Source: CAYOEV01 sp964403075 (GTDB lineage Bacteria; Bacteroidota; Bacteroidia; Cytophagales; Cyclobacteriaceae). From it: a stretch of 64,000 nucleotides of DNA. The position numbers and the translations under genes are program-made. Under the pieces are notes generated by a model. That model saw nothing but the letters and a program-made list of their open reading frames with translations, was not told the DNA's origin and ran no database searches. Shown in pieces: positions 8,553-17,348 of this stretch; position 1 is the stretch's first letter; each line of letters begins with the position of its first letter. The stretch is from assembly GCA_964403075.1 (NCBI GenBank), contig CAYOEV010000001.1, positions 307,341-371,340 of the forward strand, read 5' to 3'.

Positions 8553-9334
8553 ATTTACCTGAAATCGCTAAAAGCGTATGTAAGATTGCCGGAGCTACTG
8601 GATTATTCATCCAGGAAGAAGGAAATAAATTCGATCGCAATCAGGCCAAATACAAGGGAACTAACGATTTGGTGTCTTACGTGGACAAGGAAAGTGAGCG
8701 ACAGTTGGTAAAAGAGCTTTCAGTACTTGTTCCTGAGGCAGGCTTTATTACTGAGGAAGGCACCACGTCCGGTCCCAAGGGAGTCCTTAATTGGGTGATC
8801 GATCCTTTGGATGGCACCACAAATTTTGTTCATGGATTGCCAATCTATGCCATTAGTGTTGCTTTGGTAGAGGATGGCAAGCCGTTGGTGGGCGTTGTCA
8901 GGGACGTTGAAGCAGGGGTCAACTACTGGGCTGTCGCGAGCGGGGGGGCATTTATGGAAGATGAAGCGATATGCGTATCTTCAGTTAACAACTTAGGTGA
9001 AGGTCTGTACGCAACTGGTTTTCCTGTAAAAGACTTCAAACGGCTGGAAAAATACATGTCTATCATGACAGCAGTAATGAAACAGGCCCATGGATTGAGA
9101 CGCCTGGGAAGTGCTGCCATGGACATGGTTTATGTGGCCAGAGGTCTGTATGAAGGATATTTTGAATTCAACCTTCATCCTTGGGATGTAGCGGCTGGAA
9201 TTTTGCTAGTGAAGGAAGCAGGAGGCAAGGTGACAGATTTTAGTGGAGGTACAAACTATCTTTTTGGTGGAGAAGTTGTCGCGGCCGGAGCTGTTCATCC
9301 CGAATTGATGAAGGTCATTAAAAAGTATTGGTAA
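8549..9334 (+). CDS. Inositol monophosphatase family protein (SuhB-like)
   Basis: 261 residues with the metal-binding signatures of the Li-sensitive phosphatases: EEGTT (about residues 71-75), IDPLDGTTNFVHG (about 84-97) and HPWDVAAGILLVKEAGG near residue 210-225. It hydrolyses inositol-1-phosphate or related sugar phosphates in the cytosol; a non-catalytic SuhB role in rRNA antitermination is known in enterobacteria but cannot be assumed here. It overlaps rsmI by 4 bases and precedes a MoxR ATPase. It is a paralogue of CysQ at 12518-13294, which has the PLDGTKEF variant typical of PAP phosphatases. Confidence 0.85.
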   Translation: MNLPEIAKSVCKIAGATGLFIQEEGNKFDRNQAKYKGTNDLVSYVDKESERQLVKELSVLVPEAGFITEEGTTSGPKGVLNWVIDPLDGTTNFVHGLPIYAISVALVEDGKPLVGVVRDVEAGVNYWAVASGGAFMEDEAICVSSVNNLGEGLYATGFPVKDFKRLEKYMSIMTAVMKQAHGLRRLGSAAMDMVYVARGLYEGYFEFNLHPWDVAAGILLVKEAGGKVTDFSGGTNYLFGGEVVAAGAVHPELMKVIKKYW

Positions 9335-9358
9335 TTTCAGATTTCTAACAAATCAGAT

Positions 9359-10333
9359 ATGTCGTCAGTTAAGGCAAGTGAAAAAGACGTAGAAAGAGCA
9401 GATCAGCTGAAGGTTTATTATGAAAACCTTACAGAAGAAATTGCAAAAGTGATAGTTGGTCAAAAAGAAACGATTAAGCTGCTATTGCTATCCATATTTT
9501 GTGACGGACATTCGCTATTGGTAGGCGTACCTGGTTTGGCCAAAACCTTACTTGTGCAAACGCTCGCTCGGACGCTTTCTCTTGGTTTTAACCGTATCCA
9601 GTTTACCCCAGATCTCATGCCATCGGATATTTTAGGAGCAGAAACTATGGATAAGGAAAGGAATCTACGTTTTATTAAGGGCCCCATATTTTCAAATATT
9701 ATTCTAGCCGATGAAATTAATCGGACGCCACCTAAAACGCAGTCGGCACTATTGGAAGCCATGCAGGAACGCGCTGTGACAGTGGGCGGGCAGCATTATT
9801 CATTAGACCGACCTTTTTTCGTTTTGGCTACGCAAAATCCCATTGAACAAGAGGGTACCTATCCGCTGCCGGAAGCACAACTGGATCGTTTCATGTTCAT
9901 GATTCAGTTGGACTATCCTTCTTTCGAGGAGGAAATGGAAGTGGTAAGGCGAACCACCGGCGCAGCCTCACCTGAAATAGGGCCTGTGCTCGATGAGTCC
10001 ACCATCAGAGAGTTTCAGGAATTGATTGGAAAGGTTCCGGTTACGGACCATGTGCTGGAATATGCTGTGCAGTTGGTAGGAAAAACACGTGCCTCAGAAA
10101 AAGGCGGGAATCCTTTGGCAGTACAATACTTGGAGTGGGGAGCAGGACCCAGAGCCAGTCAGTTTCTCATTTATGGGGCGAAATGTCACGCCGTTATATC
10201 CGGCAAATACTCACCTGATATTTCGGATGTGCAAGCGATTGCAGTGGCGGTGTTGCGTCATCGAATTGTGAGAAATTTTAAGGCTGAAGCTGAAGGCCTT
10301 ACAGAGGAAGCCATCATCAGGCAATTGCTCTAA
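9359..10333 (+). CDS. MoxR family AAA+ ATPase
   Basis: 324 residues. The Walker A motif is GVPGLAKT (residues 56-63), Walker B/sensor is ADEINRTPPKTQSALLEAM (about 117-135), and sensor 1 is ATQNPIEQEGTYPLPEAQLDRF. MoxR proteins act as chaperone-like ATPases that usually insert cofactors or mature partner VWA-domain proteins. The normal partner genes (DUF58, BatA/BatB) are not downstream; instead the gene converges on pheS and the two stop codons overlap. Partner genes may be elsewhere in the genome. Confidence 0.9.
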   Translation: MSSVKASEKDVERADQLKVYYENLTEEIAKVIVGQKETIKLLLLSIFCDGHSLLVGVPGLAKTLLVQTLARTLSLGFNRIQFTPDLMPSDILGAETMDKERNLRFIKGPIFSNIILADEINRTPPKTQSALLEAMQERAVTVGGQHYSLDRPFFVLATQNPIEQEGTYPLPEAQLDRFMFMIQLDYPSFEEEMEVVRRTTGAASPEIGPVLDESTIREFQELIGKVPVTDHVLEYAVQLVGKTRASEKGGNPLAVQYLEWGAGPRASQFLIYGAKCHAVISGKYSPDISDVQAIAVAVLRHRIVRNFKAEAEGLTEEAIIRQLL

Positions 10334-11337
10334 AACTGACGCAGAAATCTGACATCGTTTTCTGAAAATAACCGGATATCGTCAATGCGGTACCTAAGCA
10401 TTGTGATTCGTTCCAAGCCCATTCCGAAAGCCCAGCCGCTGTAAATGGATGCATCAATCCCACAGTTGGTCAGTACATTAGGATCTATTACCCCAGATCC
10501 TCCAATTTCTACCCATCCGGTCTGTTTACAGATCTTACATCCTTCGCCTTTACATATGAAACAGCTGATATCAAATTCTGCACTGGGTTCGGTAAAGGGA
10601 AAGTAAGAAGGTCTGAGGCGTACCCGGGTATCTTTACCAAACATTTCTCGGGCAAACAGATAAAGGGTATCCTTCAAATCTTTGAAAGAAACCCCTTTAT
10701 CCACGAATAAGCCTTCGAACTGGTGAAAGAAGCAATGGGCGCGGGCGGAGATGGCTTCATTGCGATAAACCCTTCCGGGCATGACGGAGCGCACGGGTGG
10801 TGGCTGTTCACAAAGCATTCGGATTTGTACATTTGACGTATGCGTGCGCAAGAGTTTTTCTTTGTTAGCGGATAGGAAAAAAGTGTCTTGCATTTGGCGG
10901 GCAGGGTGGTTTTCCGGGAAATTCAATGCGGAAAAGTTGTACCAATCGTCTTCTATCTCTGGGCCAAGCGCCACATTGAACCCCAATCGCTCAAATATTT
11001 CCACAATACGAAAGTAAGTTTGACTTAAGGGGTGTACGGTACCGCGGGCGCGTTGGACAGGTGGAAGGGTAACATCAACCTCCGAGGAGTGATCTTCTCC
11101 CCGGTTCACCTCATCTCCCATGGCCTTAAACTTATCATGGGCTAATTGTTTCAGGTGGTTCAAAGGTTGGCCGACAACTTGTTTTGCATCCTGTGGCAGC
11201 GCTTTAAAATCTTGAAACAGTTGGTTTATTACTCCTTTCCGGCTGATAAATTTCAGCCGAAACGCTTCCAACTCGGCTGTATTCGTGATCGTGGTGTTAC
11301 GGATCTCCTGTTCTAAGGTCTTTAGTCTGTCAACCAT
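10330..11337 (-). CDS. pheS: Phenylalanine-tRNA ligase alpha subunit
   Basis: 335 residues, the usual size. The N-terminal coiled coil (residues 1-85) contacts tRNA; the class II catalytic domain follows, with VHPLSQTYFRIVEIFERLGF, the motif-2 region RVYRNEAISARAHCFFHQFEG, the Phe-pocket stretch SYFPFTEPSAEFDISC and motif 3 GWAFGMGLERITMLRY. It partners with PheT, which is not in the window. It converges on moxR with overlapping stops. An upstream CAAAGGTA on the plus strand (TACCTTTG read on the minus strand) suggests its own promoter. Confidence 0.96.
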   Translation of the reverse strand: MVDRLKTLEQEIRNTTITNTAELEAFRLKFISRKGVINQLFQDFKALPQDAKQVVGQPLNHLKQLAHDKFKAMGDEVNRGEDHSSEVDVTLPPVQRARGTVHPLSQTYFRIVEIFERLGFNVALGPEIEDDWYNFSALNFPENHPARQMQDTFFLSANKEKLLRTHTSNVQIRMLCEQPPPVRSVMPGRVYRNEAISARAHCFFHQFEGLFVDKGVSFKDLKDTLYLFAREMFGKDTRVRLRPSYFPFTEPSAEFDISCFICKGEGCKICKQTGWVEIGGSGVIDPNVLTNCGIDASIYSGWAFGMGLERITMLRYRIDDIRLFSENDVRFLRQF

Positions 11338-11342
11338 GAGAA

Positions 11343-11350
11343 CAAAGGTA
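11343..11350 (-). promoter_or_regulatory. Probable -7 box of pheS
   Basis: Minus-strand TACCTTTG fits TAnnTTTG exactly and ends five bases before the pheS ATG, so any transcript would have almost no leader. No good -33 element is visible about 19 bases further upstream. Confidence 0.4.
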
Positions 11351-11367
11351 AAACCAATGAACCGATG

Positions 11368-12444
11368 TTAAGAAGCGGTTTTACGCTTATGAAGCAGTAG
11401 TAGCTGTATTTTACGCTTGAGGCGCTGGTCTAGTAAGTAGCCGAATGAAAGGGCGCTGATCAGAATGATAATCAGACAGAACGTTTCGCCAAAGTGTTGA
11501 CAGAACCATACTGTTGTGAACAGGCCAATGTTGAACAATAGTAAAGTCAAAGTGGCTTGTCCGTGGTTCAGTCCTAGTTTCAGTAATATATGGTGAACAT
11601 GATTTTTGTCTGCGGACATGGGTGACCGTCCGGCGAGAAAACGAATGATAAATACACGAAATGTGTCGTATACAGGTAATACTAGAAGAGCGATACCCAT
11701 ACTGACAGGAGTCAGTATCTTGCCCGAATGGGTCAAGGGCAGGTGCGCACTTAAATCTATAAACTGAATGACCAAAACTGAAAGAATGAATCCGATGACC
11801 AACGACCCCGTGTCTCCCATGAAAATCTTCGAAGGTTGCCAATTAAAAAAAAGAAAGGCTAATATTCCTGCCGCCAGCGACACTGCCATGAAACCGAGGG
11901 TCTGTTGACCAATAGAAAAAAACCACCAACCCAAAACAGAACAGACAAATAGCGCAATACTTCCGGCCAGACCATCTATTCCATCAATTAAATTAAAAGC
12001 ATTGGTCAGGCCGACGATGATAAAAATGGTAATCAACTCGGGCGTTCCTGCGGGTAGATGTTCTATGCCGAAAAGACCGTACAATCCGTTGAGTCGGATA
12101 TTGGCAAAAAAGACGATGAGCAATGCGGCAAACACCTGTATGGTCAACTTATCCAGCGCTTGCAGGCTGGATAAATCATCACGCAATCCGAGCAGGAACA
12201 TGAAGAAAGAAGCCAAAAGGAAAAATTTATAATGACTTAGTTCACTCAGAGGCACCCAAAACAAAAGCGACATCATGAATGCAATATAAATGGCAATACC
12301 TCCGAATGAGGGTGTACTTATTCTGTGAATTTTCCTACCCGTCGGATTGTCCAACATGTTTAGCGAACGAAACACGCGAATCACTATCGGTGAAATGGAA
12401 AAGGCCAATAAAAAGGCCGTTGTTATACAGAGAATAACGTCCAT
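11368..12444 (-). CDS. Undecaprenyl-phosphate GlcNAc/sugar-1-phosphate transferase (WecA/MraY family)
   Basis: 358 residues with about ten transmembrane helices. The polyprenyl-phosphate transferase signatures are GLRDDLSSLQ (Mg-binding DD pair), NAFNLIDGIDGLAG and MGDTGSLVIGF, with a late His-rich loop (KNHVHHILLKLG) typical of WecA-type rather than MraY enzymes. It transfers a sugar phosphate to undecaprenyl phosphate at the inner membrane, the first step of O-antigen, capsule or similar glycans. It is last in the sugar/sulfate operon, 73 bases after cysQ, which fits an initiating enzyme using the nucleotide sugars made upstream. The donor sugar is inferred, not proven. Confidence 0.85.
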   Translation of the reverse strand: MDVILCITTAFLLAFSISPIVIRVFRSLNMLDNPTGRKIHRISTPSFGGIAIYIAFMMSLLFWVPLSELSHYKFFLLASFFMFLLGLRDDLSSLQALDKLTIQVFAALLIVFFANIRLNGLYGLFGIEHLPAGTPELITIFIIVGLTNAFNLIDGIDGLAGSIALFVCSVLGWWFFSIGQQTLGFMAVSLAAGILAFLFFNWQPSKIFMGDTGSLVIGFILSVLVIQFIDLSAHLPLTHSGKILTPVSMGIALLVLPVYDTFRVFIIRFLAGRSPMSADKNHVHHILLKLGLNHGQATLTLLLFNIGLFTTVWFCQHFGETFCLIIILISALSFGYLLDQRLKRKIQLLLLHKRKTAS

Positions 12445-12517
12445 ATTGCCGGAAACTTAACAATATTAGTTACTATGATGTGAAATAAGTAAGGAAAAAT
12501 ATAACTTTTCCATTAAA

Positions 12518-13294
12518 TCAATGTTTGCAGCCAGTACATAGAAAAAATGGATTAAGCAGATCAGATTTGTTGTAGTTCAAAGGTGTATTTGTAGTTGCTT
12601 GCCACACATGACCACCAGCTTCATTGACGATCAAATGAGCCGCCGCAGTGTCCCATTCCATGGTGGGTGCATACCTGGGATAAAGATCTGCTTCTCCACG
12701 TGCTACCATTAAAAGTTTAAGCGAACTTCCTTTAGATACAATTTGAGGATGACGGAGCGTGCGCATGAATTCTTCCGTCTCAGGTGATAGGTGGGATCTA
12801 GAGGCGACCACTTTTAATCCTTCATCGGCAATAGATTTACCGTTGACTATCAACCTTTCAACAGTACCATCTGGATGCTCCATGGATGCACCTTGATCAG
12901 CGATCCCTGTATACATCTGTTTGAGAACTGGTGGATGGACGACACCCAGGATTGGTTGACCATTTTCAATTAATGCGATATTCACGGTGAATTCATCATT
13001 TTTTTTGATGAATTCTTTGGTACCATCCAAAGGATCTATCATCCAAAAGGAAGGCCATCTTTTTCGGTCTTCATACGGGATGTTACGCCCCTCCTCACTT
13101 AGCATTGGCAGCCCGGTAGCAGATAGATGCTTTTCAATTATCTGATGTGCGGCAGTATCGGCAAGTGTGAGTGGTGAGTCGTCAGCTTTAGCTTCGATGG
13201 AAAAATCACCACTGTTGTAGATGTCAATTATTTTTTCTGCGGCTTCTAGTGCAGCTTCACGCGCGATGTGTAAAAGTTGAGTTCTGTTCATCAT
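12518..13294 (-). CDS. cysQ: 3'(2'),5'-bisphosphate nucleotidase
   Basis: 258 residues of the inositol-phosphatase superfamily with the CysQ-type signature MIDPLDGTKEFIKKNDEFTVNIALIENG broken into its conserved core at about residues 86-100, upstream acidic LSEEG, and MEWDTAAAHLIVNEAGG at the C-terminal metal site. It dephosphorylates 3'-phosphoadenosine 5'-phosphate (PAP), the product left after sulfotransferases use PAPS. Its start overlaps the cysN stop by 4 bases, so it is coupled to PAPS synthesis. No reductive sulfate-assimilation genes are adjacent, which favours a link with sulfotransfer. Confidence 0.88.
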   Translation of the reverse strand: MMNRTQLLHIAREAALEAAEKIIDIYNSGDFSIEAKADDSPLTLADTAAHQIIEKHLSATGLPMLSEEGRNIPYEDRKRWPSFWMIDPLDGTKEFIKKNDEFTVNIALIENGQPILGVVHPPVLKQMYTGIADQGASMEHPDGTVERLIVNGKSIADEGLKVVASRSHLSPETEEFMRTLRHPQIVSKGSSLKLLMVARGEADLYPRYAPTMEWDTAAAHLIVNEAGGHVWQATTNTPLNYNKSDLLNPFFLCTGCKH

Positions 13295-14559
13295 CCAATA
13301 ATCATTCCGGCTGCCACTGTTTCATGAGTGGCCTCATCAACCAGAATAATGCTTCCGGTATTACGGTTTTTTCTATAAGTATCTACTAGCAGCGGTTTTG
13401 TAGACCGCAGGGAAACTCGGCAGATGTCGTTCATCTGAATATTGTTGTCTGTTTCATCTCGGTGTAGCGTGCTGATATCTAATTTGTAGCGGATATCTTT
13501 CAACATGACGCGTGCATCGGTGGTGGTATGGCGGATTTGGTATTTCTTTTTGGGGATTGGACCATTAGGGTTCAACCAACATAGCATTACCTCCAAATCT
13601 TGTGTGATATTGGGCTGGTTGTTGGCGCGCACAATCATGTCACCTCTTCCAATGTCGATATCATCCGCGAGCGTCATGGTAACTGACATGGGTGAGAAAG
13701 CCTCGTTTACGGGCCCATCAAACGTATCGATGCTTTTGATGTTAGAGGTGAAACCGGACGGCAATACCATTATTTCATCACCGGGCTTGAATATGCCGCC
13801 GGCAATTCTTCCGGCATACCCTCGATAATCGTGGTATTGATCAGTCTTGGGCCGAATGACTGTCTGAACCGGAAACCGGCAGTCGATGTGGTTTTCATCA
13901 CTCCCAATGTGAATATTTTCTAGTGTATACAGCAATGTAGCGCCTTCGTACCAGTTCATATTTGCACTTCTATTCACTACGTTATCGCCGTTAAGCGCAC
14001 TTATCGGGACAAATCGAATGTCTTTAACATCCAATTTGGATGAGAATTCTTCAAAATCCCGAACAATTTGATCAAAAACTTCCTGCTTGTAATCTACAAG
14101 GTCCATCTTATTGATGCAGATGATGATATGAGGGATTTGGAGTAGGGAGGCGATAATTGAATGTCGACGTGTTTGTTCTACCACGCCCTTTCGCGCATCA
14201 ATAAGTAGCAGGGCCAGGTTAGCCGTGGAGGCACCGGTAACCATGTTGCGGGTATATTGGATATGCCCTGGCGTATCTGCTATGATGAATTTTCTTTTTG
14301 GTGTAGCAAAATATCTGTAGGCCACATCGATGGTGATTCCTTGTTCCCGCTCGTCTTTTAACCCATCTGTCAGCAAGGCGAGGTCTACTTGCTCCAGACC
14401 TTTTTTTTCGCTGGATTTTTTGACTTGTTCGTATTGATCTTCAAATATGGATTTGGAGTCATACAACAATCGACCGATCAGCGTACTTTTTCCGTCATCA
14501 ACACTACCGGCGGTGGTGAAGCGGAGTAATTCCATGTCTAAATAAGTGTTTTGATCCAT
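13291..14559 (-). CDS. cysN: Sulfate adenylyltransferase subunit 1 (GTPase)
   Basis: 422 residues from the ATG at 14559. The frame stays open further upstream to 14673, but that would run deep into cysD; the chosen start leaves a 10-base gap and precedes the conserved N-terminus directly. It is an EF-Tu-like GTPase: P-loop GSVDDGKST (residues 18-26), G3 DTPGHIQYTRNM and G4 NKMD. With CysD it forms ATP sulfurylase, GTP hydrolysis driving adenylyl sulfate formation. There is no fused APS kinase domain; that activity is encoded separately by cysC in the same operon. Confidence 0.93.
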   Translation of the reverse strand: MDQNTYLDMELLRFTTAGSVDDGKSTLIGRLLYDSKSIFEDQYEQVKKSSEKKGLEQVDLALLTDGLKDEREQGITIDVAYRYFATPKRKFIIADTPGHIQYTRNMVTGASTANLALLLIDARKGVVEQTRRHSIIASLLQIPHIIICINKMDLVDYKQEVFDQIVRDFEEFSSKLDVKDIRFVPISALNGDNVVNRSANMNWYEGATLLYTLENIHIGSDENHIDCRFPVQTVIRPKTDQYHDYRGYAGRIAGGIFKPGDEIMVLPSGFTSNIKSIDTFDGPVNEAFSPMSVTMTLADDIDIGRGDMIVRANNQPNITQDLEVMLCWLNPNGPIPKKKYQIRHTTTDARVMLKDIRYKLDISTLHRDETDNNIQMNDICRVSLRSTKPLLVDTYRKNRNTGSIILVDEATHETVAAGMIIG

Positions 14560-14569
14560 AGCTACGGCT

Positions 14570-15475
14570 TTAGAAATATCCCTGTCTTTTTCGATCTTCC
14601 ATTGAAGTTTCTGATCGTTTATCATCTTCTCGGTTACCCCTTTCTGTTTGTCTGGCAGCAGCCACTTCATCAATGATCTTGGGTAGGTCGTCGGCGTCAG
14701 ATTCGATACCTCCGGTGATGGTGATGTCGCCGAGAGTTCGGAACCGAATGCGCTTGTTTACAACTTCTTCATTCTCCTGAATTTGAATAAACTCCGATAA
14801 CGGTAACCACGTATTATTTCGGAAGATTACCTCTCGCGTGTGTGCAAAATACAGGGAGGGAATGTCAATCTTTTCCTGATGGATATACTGCCAAACATCC
14901 ATTTCTGTCCAGTTCGATAAAGGGAATACCCTGAAGTGTTCGCCAACCTGTTGCTTACCGTTGAAAAGATTCCAAAGTTCAGGTCTCTGATTTTTAGGAT
15001 CCCACTGGCCAAACTCATCTCTGTGTGAAAAAAAGCGTTCTTTTGCCCGAGCCTTCTCTTCGTCTCGTCTGGCACCACCGATGCAGGCGTCAAATTGGTG
15101 TGCTTCGATGGTGTCTAACAAGGTGATGGTTTGAAGGGCGTTGCGGCTTGCATTTCTGCCTCTTTCTTCTACTGCTTTCCCCTCGTCTATGGATTGTTGG
15201 ACATACCCGACAATGAGGCGCGCTCCGAGCATGTCCACGAGACGGTCTCTAAATGCAATGGTTTCCGGGAAATTGTGTCCGGTGTCAATGTGAACCAGGG
15301 GGAAAGGAATCTTGGCAGGGTGAAAGGCTTTTCGTGCCAAGTGGGCAATTGTAATGGAATCTTTGCCGCCTGAAAACAGAATGGCCGGATTTTCAAACTG
15401 GGCGAAAACTTCTCGCAAAATATTAATGGCCTCTGCCTCCAATTCTTGGAGGTGTGTAAGGTTATAATTGCTCAT
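14570..15475 (-). CDS. cysD: Sulfate adenylyltransferase subunit 2
   Basis: 301 residues, normal length. The PP-loop SGGKDS is at residues 35-40, followed by LVHIDTGHNFPETI and the GGARRDEEKARAKERFFS stretch characteristic of CysD. It catalyses adenylation of sulfate to APS in complex with CysN. Its start overlaps the cysC stop by 4 bases and cysN follows after 10 bases, so the three activation genes form one translational unit. The C-terminus (TERGNREDDKRSETSMEDRKRQGYF cut to its RKRQGYF end) is the family's conserved basic tail. Confidence 0.95.
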   Translation of the reverse strand: MSNYNLTHLQELEAEAINILREVFAQFENPAILFSGGKDSITIAHLARKAFHPAKIPFPLVHIDTGHNFPETIAFRDRLVDMLGARLIVGYVQQSIDEGKAVEERGRNASRNALQTITLLDTIEAHQFDACIGGARRDEEKARAKERFFSHRDEFGQWDPKNQRPELWNLFNGKQQVGEHFRVFPLSNWTEMDVWQYIHQEKIDIPSLYFAHTREVIFRNNTWLPLSEFIQIQENEEVVNKRIRFRTLGDITITGGIESDADDLPKIIDEVAAARQTERGNREDDKRSETSMEDRKRQGYF

Positions 15476-16065
15476 AATTTCAATTTTGGAAGTATAAAGT
15501 TGAGCATTTCCTGAAGACTTACCTCAAGGCCGTTGTTTGCGGTATCTACACGTAAATCTGGATATTCAGGTATTTCGAAAGGAGAATCTAAACCGGTGAA
15601 ATCTCTAATTTCTCCCGCCCGGGCTTTTTTGTATAAACCTTTGACATCCCTGGCTTCACAAACTTCCAACGGACAGTCTACATGGATTTCCAGGAATCTG
15701 TCTTCGCCTACAATTTCCCGCGCTTTTTGCCTATCAGCTGTAAATGGAGATATGAAGGCCGTAAGCACGGTAAGTCCGGCATCGACAAATAGGTTGGCCA
15801 CTTCGGAAATTCGTCGAATATTTTCAGTTCGGCTACTGACCGAGAAGTCCAAATCATTATTGAGTCCGGAACGAATGTTGTCACCATCCAGCAAATAAGT
15901 GGAAATTTGTCTCTGGTAGAGTTGCTGCTCCAGTGCGTTTGCCAGGGTGGACTTTCCTGAACCCGACAACCCGGTGAACCAAAGGAGATAGGGGCGGTGA
16001 CCATGTAGCTTCACTCGGTCCGCATGCTGGAGGGCATGTGCATGAGGTATGATGTGCTGATTCAT
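15472..16065 (-). CDS. cysC: Adenylyl-sulfate kinase
   Basis: 197 residues. The P-loop GLSGSGKST is at residues 32-40; LLDGDNIRSGLNNDLDFS, FISPFTADRQKARE and DFTGLDSPFEIPEYPDL are the substrate-binding segments of APS kinase. It phosphorylates APS to PAPS, the sulfate donor for sulfotransferases and for reductive assimilation. It overlaps the nucleotide-sugar dehydrogenase gene upstream and cysD downstream by 4 bases each, so PAPS supply is physically tied to sugar-nucleotide supply. Confidence 0.95.
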   Translation of the reverse strand: MNQHIIPHAHALQHADRVKLHGHRPYLLWFTGLSGSGKSTLANALEQQLYQRQISTYLLDGDNIRSGLNNDLDFSVSSRTENIRRISEVANLFVDAGLTVLTAFISPFTADRQKAREIVGEDRFLEIHVDCPLEVCEARDVKGLYKKARAGEIRDFTGLDSPFEIPEYPDLRVDTANNGLEVSLQEMLNFILPKLKL

Positions 16066-17318
16066 AAACTTCCGTCGGAGAGGGTGCGGTCTAACTGATT
16101 TTTTACGTCAAAGATAACCGGTACCTGTTTGCGGATGAACAACCAGTCCAGGTCTTTGTAGGCGCTATGAGCAACTGCCAGCACTACGGCATCGTAGACC
16201 TCGGGATTGAATTCGTCCATTAATTCAATGGCATATTCTTGTCGCACGTCTGTGGCGTCGGCATATGGATCGAAGACGTCTACCTCAAATTTATAATTTG
16301 AGAGTTCGCGGTAAATATCCACCACACGCGTATTTCTGACATCAGGACAGTTTTCTTTGAAGGTAAATCCCAAAATCGCGCATCGAAGGGGTTGTGCCAG
16401 CGCTCCTTTTTCTGCCAGCAGCCGGATCACGCGGTGGGCAACATGTGCGCCCATCTGGTCATTGATGTCTCTACCCGCCAAAATTACCTGTGGATGGTGA
16501 CCCAGTTGCTTGGCCTTATAGGTCAAGTAATAGGGGTCGACGCCAATGCAATGTCCACCAACCAGACCCGGTTGAAAGGGAAGAAAATTCCATTTGGTAT
16601 TTGCGGCTTCGAGGACCTCTTGGGTATTGATATTCATTTTATGGAATATCACGGCCAGCTCGTTAACGAAAGCAATGTTAATGTCGCGTTGTGCATTCTC
16701 GATGACTTTGGCTGCTTCAGCAACCCGGATAGAGGATGTCAAATGGGTGCCTGCTTCAATGAAGGACCGGTAAAAGGCGTCTACTTTTAATGCCGTTTCG
16801 GAGGTACTCCCGCTGGTAACTTTCAGAATATTTTCCAATCGATGTACCTTGTCGGCCGGGTTGATTCTTTCCGGAGAATAACCACAAAAAAAATCCTGGT
16901 TATAGTTCAGACCACTGGTTTGTTCCAATATTGGCACACAGAATTCCTCTGTGCAACCGGGGTATACAGTAGACTCAAAAACGACGATATCCCCAGATTT
17001 CAATGCTGCGCCTACAGTATGACATGCCGACGAAAGTGGTTGTAGGTTCGGATTTTTTGAAGCATCAACGGGCGTAGGCACGGTAACCACAAAGAAATTT
17101 ACTGACGCCAGAGAATCTGGATGATCCGAAAATGATAAAAAGGCACTTCTATCGAGATTTACCTTATTTACTTCGTTCGTGCGGTCTATACCCTCATTAA
17201 GTTCTTGTATCCGTAGAGGGTTGATATCAAAACCCACCGTCGGATAGTGTCTACCAGCAGCAACGGCCAGTGGAAGACCCACGTAACCCAACCCTATTAC
17301 GCCAACTTGATAAGTCAT
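16062..17318 (-). CDS. Nucleotide-sugar dehydrogenase (TviB/WbpA type)
   Basis: 418 residues of the UDP-glucose/GDP-mannose dehydrogenase family. The NAD-binding motif GVIGLGYVGLPLA is at residues 6-18; the catalytic cysteine lies in GLVGGHCIGVDPYYLTYKA (about residues 255-270), and the C-terminal domain has AILGFTFKENCPDVRNTRV. The closest recognisable type is the Vi-antigen enzyme TviB, which oxidises UDP-GlcNAc to its uronic acid; UDP-GalNAc or UDP-ManNAc are alternatives. It is 30 bases after the UXS gene and overlaps cysC. Confidence 0.85.
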   Translation of the reverse strand: MTYQVGVIGLGYVGLPLAVAAGRHYPTVGFDINPLRIQELNEGIDRTNEVNKVNLDRSAFLSFSDHPDSLASVNFFVVTVPTPVDASKNPNLQPLSSACHTVGAALKSGDIVVFESTVYPGCTEEFCVPILEQTSGLNYNQDFFCGYSPERINPADKVHRLENILKVTSGSTSETALKVDAFYRSFIEAGTHLTSSIRVAEAAKVIENAQRDINIAFVNELAVIFHKMNINTQEVLEAANTKWNFLPFQPGLVGGHCIGVDPYYLTYKAKQLGHHPQVILAGRDINDQMGAHVAHRVIRLLAEKGALAQPLRCAILGFTFKENCPDVRNTRVVDIYRELSNYKFEVDVFDPYADATDVRQEYAIELMDEFNPEVYDAVVLAVAHSAYKDLDWLFIRKQVPVIFDVKNQLDRTLSDGSL

Positions 17319-17348
17319 TAGCTCAAATTAAAGCGCAAACTTAAAGGA

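Noticed and set aside
13291..16065. Reading cysC/D/N as ordinary sulfate assimilation
   Set aside because: No cysH, cysI or sulfate permease is nearby, and the genes are overlapped with sugar-nucleotide genes and cysQ, which favours sulfotransfer; it remains a fallback explanation.
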